From Staphylotrichum longicolle (Eukaryota > Ascomycota > Sordariomycetes > Sordariales > Chaetomiaceae), in contig JAHCVI010000002.1 of the NCBI GenBank assembly GCA_019096155.1, forward strand, positions 868,001 to 932,000: a DNA stretch of 64,000 bases, given 5' to 3'. A program made the position numbers and the translations under genes. How positions within the stretch are numbered: the first letter of the stretch is position 1; each line of letters opens with the position of its first letter. This document shows positions 57,867 through 64,000 of the stretch, piece by piece. Below the pieces are notes generated by a model. It saw only the letters and a program-made list of their open reading frames with translations, had not been told where the DNA came from and did not search any database.

Positions 57867-58573
57867 CAGCCGCGTGTTCTACCACATACCTGCCAAATGA
57901 ATGCTTCAACTCTCGCTCAAGAATTGACGACACGAGACCGGACCGCCGTGCTGAGCCGAGTCAGGTTGGACGGCAGAGACTCGGCTCCATACTCTGTTGA
58001 TTGAAGCGTCGTTCATGCCCGTGGTCATCTCGTGCAGTCGCATTCGGCAACTAAGCCTTATTGCATTACCGGACTGGAGAACGTGTGAGCCGCGGATCGA
58101 CTGTGGTGAGCTATCCTGTGTCGTTGTCGATTATTGCCTTGTGAGATGCCCCAAATCCGACGGGGTTCTGAAGTTCCCACATAATCAAATTCCGATTAGG
58201 TTGCGATGTTGAATTGTGGGGCGCTGCTCTCCGCGTGTGGGGTAAGCAGGTCCGCACCTCCCGTCTCAGCGGCACATGGGCGCCCTGCTTGGGGCGGGCC
58301 GGTCGTCGCTGCAGGGAATACGCCGAGGTTGATTTCACATGCAACTTGGAACCACTGTAGCGTCATCGCATCCGGACAGCAGCAGCGCCGAGGGGACCCA
58401 CGAATCCTCTTTCTCCCCCTGCTTTATAAACCTAGAGCGCACCCCCACGATTGTCTCGTGCTCTGCCTTCCCCATCCCCAGCATTTCACGATACCCAGAC
58501 CAACGCCGTCTTCAGCATTTCCTGTGCTTCTGCGCCCACACACAGCCGTTGATTCCACAAATTTACAACCACA
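57867..58573 (+). promoter_or_regulatory. Promoter and leader of the SCP2 gene
   Basis: Seven hundred bases between GH55 and the SCP2 gene. TATAAA at 58425-58430 lies 144 bases before the ATG at 58574 and is followed by a C/A/T-rich leader, so it is a good TATA candidate. No other gene is seen. Confidence 0.6.
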
Positions 58574-59138
58574 ATGTCTCTCAAGAACGGTGAGTTTTGC
58601 CCCAGGCAGCATTCGTCTGGTGTCGGAACCGTCCCGCCAGACATCGGAATTGCCCCGAGTGCAGCTGCGCACAATGCAACGCAATGCGATGCGATCGATA
58701 ACTGACGGCAACATCAGACAAGTTCCCCGCCTCCGCGGCCTTCGACCAGATCAACGATGCCCTCAACGCCAGCGAGGCCGACCGCAAGGATGCCATGAAG
58801 CAGGGCAACGCCGTCTTTGCTTTCACTCTCAAGAACGCCGCCGGCGAGACCGACAGCTGGAACATCGACCTGAAGAACAAGGGCGTTGTTTCCAAGGGCC
58901 TTGGCGAGAAGCCGACTGGTGTGTCACCCTGCAGCCACCAAGACTCCCGCCATTTGCTAACAGCTGCCCTTCAGTCACCCTCTCCCTCTCCGAGTCCGAC
59001 TTTGGCGCCCTCGTCGCCGGCAAGGCCAATGCCCAGCGGCTGTTCATGTCGGGCAAGCTCAAGATCAAGGGCGACGTCATGAAGGCCACCAAGCTCGACC
59101 CCATCCTCAAGAAGTCCCAGACCAAGGCCAAGCTCTAA
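58574..59138 (+). CDS. SCP2-domain sterol/lipid carrier, peroxisomal (POX18-like)
   Basis: Three exons, 58574-58589 (16 bases), 58718-58918 and 58975-59138 (introns 128 and 56 bases), giving 126 aa. The first exon encodes only MSLKN plus one base. Essentially the whole protein is one SCP2 domain: FPASAAFDQINDAL, VFAFTLKNAAGETDSWNIDLKN, VTLSLSESDFGALVAGK, AQRLFMSGKLKIKGDVMKATKLDPIL. The C-terminus AKL is an accepted PTS1 signal, so peroxisomal location is expected, as for the Candida oleate-induced POX18 protein. The role is binding or transfer of lipids and fatty-acyl-CoA during peroxisomal metabolism. The strong TATA box and small size suggest inducible, high expression. Confidence 0.93.
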
Positions 59139-59251
59139 AGCGAATGGTTTAGTTTTAAGAAGGGTTAATGACGTGGGATGATTTTCTTGTATTATACCTA
59201 CTTGTCTTCTCAGAATACCACTTTGGCGGCGCAGACTGCAGGGCTGTTGCA
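59139..59251. other. Short convergent spacer, SCP2 / MFS
   Basis: One hundred and thirteen bases between convergent stop codons. Nothing else is visible. Confidence 0.6.
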
Positions 59252-60880
59252 CTAGAACTTGGACATCAGCTTCAGGCCCTCCCTCCTCCTCTTGACTTCC
59301 CTTGCTGCCAGCAGTAGCACCAGACCAGCGACCATGCAAGACTCCGAGAACACCTGCGCGGTCAGGTAACGACCCCCACTGTTCTTCACCAGCACCCCAG
59401 AGATTGGCGGTCCGATCAGGCTGTCAAAACCAATGACGGCAAACACCATGCCCATGCGCGTTCCCTGCTTCTGTGCGTCAAACTTCAAAGCTGCCAACGC
59501 CGCGGGGAACAGCGACTGAATGCCGCCCATGGACAGACTGAAGAAAACCCTCCAGACATAGAGACCTTCCAGGGACGAAACTGCCGCCCAGAAGTACATC
59601 GTGAGCGCTGTCGTGGCAACCAGTGTGGTGAAGACATTGAATGTGCCGAACCAGAGTGCTAAGAACCCAGGCACGAGACGGCCGACGATGCCAACCCCGT
59701 TCAACACCAGCAACAGGTTCAACGAGTCAGAGTACGAGAGGTGCTGAATGTCTCGAGCATAAGACGCGAGGTAGAAGAACGGAAAGAAGAGACCAACAAA
59801 TGTCTGCGAAGCAGGCGTCAGCAACAACCCTCCGAACAGACAGAGCACCAACAGGGACCCCAAACCCAACCAGAATCTCAACATACCAAGAACGCACCGC
59901 CCGCATACAGCGCATACTCCGGCTCCCCCCACGGCGCCCAGTCAAACAGGGCGCCCTTCGCTCTCGGTATTTCCCCCGTCCTCACCACCGCCAACGCCAC
60001 CGCCAATGTCGCCAACTGCACGAACCCAATCGCCCGCATCGTCCACCCAAACTCAACCCTCGGCGGCAGCGTCCTCACCATGCTCGGAAACACGAGCTCC
60101 GCCCACCGTGCTCCCGCACGCGGCGGCCGCCGGCGCGACGGCCCGCCTCCGGCCCCCAAAATACGTCGACACCACCGCCATGCTCGGCGTGAACAGCAGG
60201 CCGTTGCCCAGGCCCACGCACACGCCCTGCGCGAGGAGGACCTGCCAGTAGGCAGTCGACGCCAGGGAGGCCGTGAAGGTGTCGAGGAGGATGAGCGCGA
60301 GCGCCACCAGATGGCGGTAGGCCGGAAGTGACCCGCGTCCGTGAGCGCGCCGGAGACGGTGCCGCCGGCGAAGAGGAGGAGGATGGCGACGGAGCCGGTC
60401 CAGGAGACGGTGGAGGGGGCGAGGGAGAAGGTGGTCATGTAGTGGGTCTGGAAGACGCCGAAGGAGATGAGCATGCACCTTTTGAAGGGCGGGTTAGTTG
60501 GGTTGAAGAATAGGGTGGGATGGGGAGGGAAGGGTTAGCAGAGGTGGGGGGAGGGGTTACCAGGTGTTCATGATGACGAAGAAACCGGAGAGGACTGGGT
60601 TGTTTGGATGTGTTAGGGGTGTCTGACTGGTCAGAGAGTCTTGAAGAGGTTTTTGTGGGAGCCTACCCGACATCCATGCCCCAAAACCTCCGTCTGGCGT
60701 TGAGGAGACCAAGCTCGCGGTTCTTGAAGGGACGACTTCGAGTGGGTGGGCCTCATTAGGGATGCGTGCTCCGTGACTTGCCTCGCAGAGACCCTGCATC
60801 AGTGAATAACTCCTCATCAACTGGAATTGGTCCCAGTCCGCAGAGCTCCCTGGTGTCTTTTTAGGGCGCTCAGTATCCAT
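59252..60880 (-). CDS. MFS transporter, monocarboxylate-porter-like, with a compensated frameshift
   Basis: Four exons, 60880-60667, 60594-60561, 60478-59887 and 59803-59252 (introns 72, 82 and 83 bases), summing to 463 codons. Start at ATG 60880 (MDTERPKKTPG); a longer frame upstream lacks an ATG. Exon joins give PDGGFGAWMS-VLSGFFVIMNTW-CMLISFGVFQTHYM, the typical first helix of fungal MCT-type porters. In exon 3, from about 60325 to about 60100, the open frame turns Arg/Ser/Trp-rich, while the neighbouring frame carries the expected helices YRHLVALALILLDTFTASL and GVCVGLGNGLLFTPSMAVV. This implies one base lost and one gained. The rest is normal (LVFPSMVRTLPPRVEFGW, TFVGLFFPFFYLASYARD, LNGVGIVGRLVPGFLA). 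Relatives carry monocarboxylates or riboflavin; the substrate is unknown. Confidence 0.85.
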
Positions 60881-61884
60881 AGCTGTGCCGACAACGTCTT
60901 GGAGAGAGAGTCCAGGGGGAAAGAGGGCATGCGACAAGTCGTTTCCAGGAGATCTAGCTGAACACCTGGATAGTCAACAAAGGTTCAACTCTGTTGGAGC
61001 AGGTTAACAGATGATGGATGGCTTGACTATCTCATTAGAGAATTCCAGGGGGAAGGAAGCACTCTTATCCCCGTGCTCCCAGATGACATGGTAGTGCTCT
61101 TCGACTCGGTCTTCTCCGATCACTCCCGAACAAACCGGAACCAATGTCCCTGGTTTGAGGCTCATTATAAACCTGAATGAAGCAAGGGAACCTCCCCGCA
61201 GTCACCTAAAGTCAGGCCCACAACGGGCGGTTCTAAGAGAGCCGTGTTGTTCAAAGTTCATGCTGGTAAAAGAGGAGACAGAGTCACACTGGCAGCGACG
61301 AACTGTGAACCGAGCTTCAGCAACCACCAAGTCTAGCAACAACTACCAAGGACCATCACGCGTGTACTTGTCCGCCGGGGAGAAGAAATTCGAGACTTCG
61401 TTCTCATGCGCTAGAATCCTAATTTCCATGCGATGCTGAGTACCCGCACCTCTTGTCGTGAAGGGACGGCAGGGATCTGGCGATTACCCCTTCTGTCATC
61501 ATAAACCGCCAAGCCATCAAGGCACAGTCTCTCGGAGGATACTCCGGACGAGTTCCTGGCATCTGGACCACCAAAGATGAAGCCGCACTTGACTCGGTAA
61601 GAGGCAGCAAGGGAAATATTCTCTTGCTGTTCTGAATAATAGAGCTGTCTAGAAATCTACCCAAACTGTTGCTTGCTCACCAAACTGTTGGGAAGGCGTT
61701 CAGAGAAATGAGTTCAACCCTGTGGGACCTCATGATATAAACGACGGCAACTCTCCAAAGAGGATCTTGACGAACGTGGACAAGTTCAAGTCAAGCATTC
61801 TCACTTTACTAATACTTACCTGTCTTTCCTCCAGGCTCTCAGTGACGCAAAGTTATATCACTTCGCTCCCAATCACTAGCCAAG
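60881..61884. promoter_or_regulatory. Divergent intergenic region, MFS / metallo-beta-lactamase-fold gene
   Basis: One kilobase between divergent starts; it contains both promoters. No TATA element is obvious. Open frames are short and unsupported. Confidence 0.5.
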
Positions 61885-62693
61885 ATGACTTCGTCCAGCT
61901 TCAATAGCAAGATCGAAATTACCCACATTGGCACCGCGACGGCCATCTTGAGCATCGACGGCATCAATTTCCTAACCGACCCCTTTTTCAGCCCGGCCGG
62001 AAACACATGGCCGCATGAAGAGCGCGGTGTCACGCTGGAGAACACCGAGAGTCCCGCCATGACGCTGGCCGACCTACCCGTCATCGACGCCATCCTGCTC
62101 AGCCACGAAGACCACCCGGACAACCTCGACGAGCTCGGCCGCCGGCTCCTCGACGGCCGCCGCGTCTTCACCACCCAGGACGGCGCCAAGAACCTCCGTC
62201 CGCGGCCCGCCGTCCACGGCCTCCGCCCCTGGGAGACCATCCAGTCCACCATCGGCGGCAAGGCCTTCTCCATCACGGGCGTCCCCTGCGTCCACGTACC
62301 CGGCGACGAGTGCATCGACTTCATCCTCACGCCGCCAGCTTCGGCGAGACGGACGGCCGCCCCAATGCCATTTACTTCTCGGGCGACACCGTCTACTTCG
62401 AGGAGCTGGTCCGGATGAAGGACATGTTCCACATTAGCGTCGCGCTGTACAACCTGGGCGCTGCCAAGAGCCCTGTGGGCCCCGGCGGCTCGATGCTGCA
62501 GATTACGATGGGGGGCGAGCAGGGCGCGAGGCTGTTCAAGGAGACCGGTGCGGATGTGTTGGTTCCGATGCACTACATGTCGTGGAAACACTTTACCCAG
62601 TTTGAGGAAGGGCTGAAGAAGCAGTTTGAGGAGGCCGGGGTTTTGAACAAGGTCTGTTGGTTAGAGCCGGGGGTTGCGAAGAGGATCGTTTGA
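61885..62693 (+). CDS. Metallo-beta-lactamase-fold hydrolase (UlaG-like) with one frameshift
   Basis: Start at ATG 61885 (MTSSSFNSKIEITHIGTATAIL). The fold starts with a strand-loop THIGTATAILSIDGINFLTDPFFS and a metal site LLSHEDHPDNLDELGRRL, the fungal version of HxHxDH. The first frame departs at about 62330-62340 (FILTPP, then ASARRTAAP..), while the next frame continues the family sequence SFGETDGRPNAIYFSGDTVYFEELVRM, VALYNLGAA and VLVPMHYMSWKHF to the stop at 62691-62693. One base appears to be missing in the CGCCGCCAGC area. Full length would be about 269 aa. Members are zinc- or manganese-dependent hydrolases; the substrate is not known. Confidence 0.8.
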
Positions 62694-63913
62694 GTTGCGA
62701 TAAAAAAGGTCTGAAGATAGAAAGGGGGTTAAGGGTGAGGGGGGAAAAGGATGGTTTTCAGAACCGTTTGTGCTGGACTCGTTCATCCAACTAGAAAAGT
62801 AGAAGCTCTCGCCAGCAATTTCAGAACTTCTTTCGGCTGCTTGTTACTTGCTCCTAAAATTTGGGTTTCCTGAATCAAATGAGAATAATAGGCCATTGCA
62901 AGGGTCCCTTTTTATGTATGAGCTTGAGGTGTGCCTGAGCGCGGCTTACACGGGTTTTGTAAGTTTGAATTGGGACCACTGGTCGGCAACCCATATTTGC
63001 CTGGCTCGCTCGGGCAACGAATCGGTTCGGTGGAAATGATTGGCCTTGGGACGTCATGCCACCCACCATGCACCTCGCGCTCGACAGAGGGTAAGCCTGT
63101 GCCCACAAGTGCCACACGCGACCAGCCGTGAAATGGTGTTGGTCGTTTCCAGACAGCCGGGCGTCATGCGGTCGCATTGGGTCAAAGAGGCGGGATTTTT
63201 GTGCAGACACCGGGCTGTGGGTGCCTGAAAAGATAAAAAGAGGGTGCGAGAAAGTGAAGGCGGGAACCTCTAGCGTCATTGGCGCCTGCAGGGCAGACGT
63301 TCACTGGCGCCGGCAACATCCGGCGAGTTCTGTGCCTGAGGCGACACGAGGCCAAGACTCCCCAACTCCCCAACTCCCCCATCATCGATCGGGCGAAAGT
63401 GGTCTGTGCACGCGTGGTCGAGCAGGGTTCGAGCTGCCCGCGTTTTGCAAGGGCACCTCGCTCAATTTTTTCCGGGCCTCCTGCCAGAGCGACGCTCACC
63501 AAGGCTGCTCCCCCAAAACACACCACCATTCACTTGGTGCCGCCGTCTTTCATCAGCCACCCTGCTTTGACAGGAGACACGGCATCGCTTGGTGCCCATT
63601 TTAATTGCCATCTCCACTGGCAGCATCGAGTCTCTTGTTTCTTTCTCCGCCATTCCCATTGTTCGGCGCGTTCTGTCGGGTTTCCACTTCGAGGCCCCCC
63701 GACCGACTGCGCAAATCTCCCAAATCCTGCTCCGGCCTGAATTGCCGCCGCCCATCTAAAAGTCTCGACGCGACCAACGACGCGCCAAACCCAAGGCTGG
63801 ATGCACATGGCAGGAACTCTACCGGCCTCATCCGCGTCATAAACCGATAATATCCATCCTCCACCTCGTCGCCTGCTGCTTCGCGTCGAGCTTCGCTCCC
63901 GACAAGCGACATC
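62694..63913. other. Intergenic region at right end
   Basis: About 1.2 kb containing the 3' flank of the metallo-beta-lactamase-fold gene and, to the right, a C/T-rich leader (63600-63910) for the next gene. No supported gene inside. Confidence 0.5.
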
Positions 63914-64000
63914 ATGGACCCGCCATCCAAGAAGCGAAGCATCTTCGGCTTCACGGGCCTCTTCCGCAGTTCTGCTGCCCCCGCAGACAATCAGGATGCG
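63914..64000 (+). CDS. 5' end of an unidentified gene, cut by the window edge
   Basis: An ATG at 63914 in the context GACATCATGG opens a frame of 29 codons to the window end (MDPPSKKRSIFGFTGLFRSS and on). It is preceded by a long pyrimidine-rich leader, as is common before fungal coding regions. The first residues are basic and Ser/Pro-rich with no domain. The gene cannot be identified from this fragment. Confidence 0.5.
   Translation, partial: MDPPSKKRSIFGFTGLFRSSAAPADNQDA

Noticed and set aside
1..64000. CRISPR array, prophage or bacterial operon
   Set aside because: Spliceosomal introns and fungal protein families throughout; no spaced direct repeats and no phage genes.

Overview
This window looks like nuclear DNA from a filamentous ascomycete. 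The genes carry short spliceosomal introns of about 48 to 135 bases, with GT..AG ends and CTAAC/CTGAC branch sites. Codons are GC-rich, and the families are typical of Pezizomycotina (CFEM-like membrane protein, DUF6536, DUF3405, GH55 and GH72 wall enzymes). Overall the proteins look most like Sordariomycetes, probably Sordariales; that placement is inferred from family resemblance, not from a search. There is no operon structure, no CRISPR, no transposon I can recognise and no obvious AT-rich repeat-mutated block.

Layout. From 0.4 to 7 kb: a CFEM-like single-pass membrane protein (minus) and the mRNA-export helicase Dbp5 (minus). From 8 to 14.5 kb: Bzz1 (F-BAR, C1, two SH3), a GPI-anchored GH72 glucanosyltransferase, and free methionine-R-sulfoxide reductase (minus). 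From 15 to 18.2 kb: a DUF6536 membrane protein (minus). From 19.5 to 22.3 kb: a kinase-like gene and epsilon-COP. From 25 to 28.7 kb: a C2/EF-hand phosphatidylserine decarboxylase (Psd2 type). From 32 to 39.8 kb: a DUF3405 type II membrane protein and a paxillin-like LIM protein (both minus). From 44 to 49 kb: inositol-3-phosphate synthase and a peroxisomal acyl-CoA ligase of the 4CL type. From 50 to 64 kb: two tRNA-Ser(AGA) genes, two MFS transporters, a J-domain membrane protein, a GH55 glucanase, a peroxisomal SCP2 protein, a metallo-beta-lactamase-fold protein and the first codons of one more gene at the right edge. About 40 percent of the window is intergenic, including two gaps of 4.5 and 3.3 kb in which I find no convincing gene (one weak small ORF in the second).

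The genes are mostly housekeeping and do not form one pathway. Loose themes are cell-wall glucan (GH72, GH55), phospholipid and inositol supply (Ino1, Psd2), peroxisomal lipid handling (4CL-like, SCP2) and membrane traffic or actin (epsilon-COP, Bzz1, LIM).

The most striking feature is not a new system. Eight protein genes and one tRNA carry small indels relative to their families, mostly loss of one base in short G/C runs. Three of them are compensated, so the frame stays open while a conserved stretch is read out of frame. The other genes are intact and their spliced lengths divide by three. Consensus error is the simplest explanation, but two dense patches (PSD2 linker and GH55 middle) could be real decay. 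A convincing 5-base microexon in the methionine sulfoxide reductase gene is the best biological curiosity. I did not find an undescribed multi-gene system.
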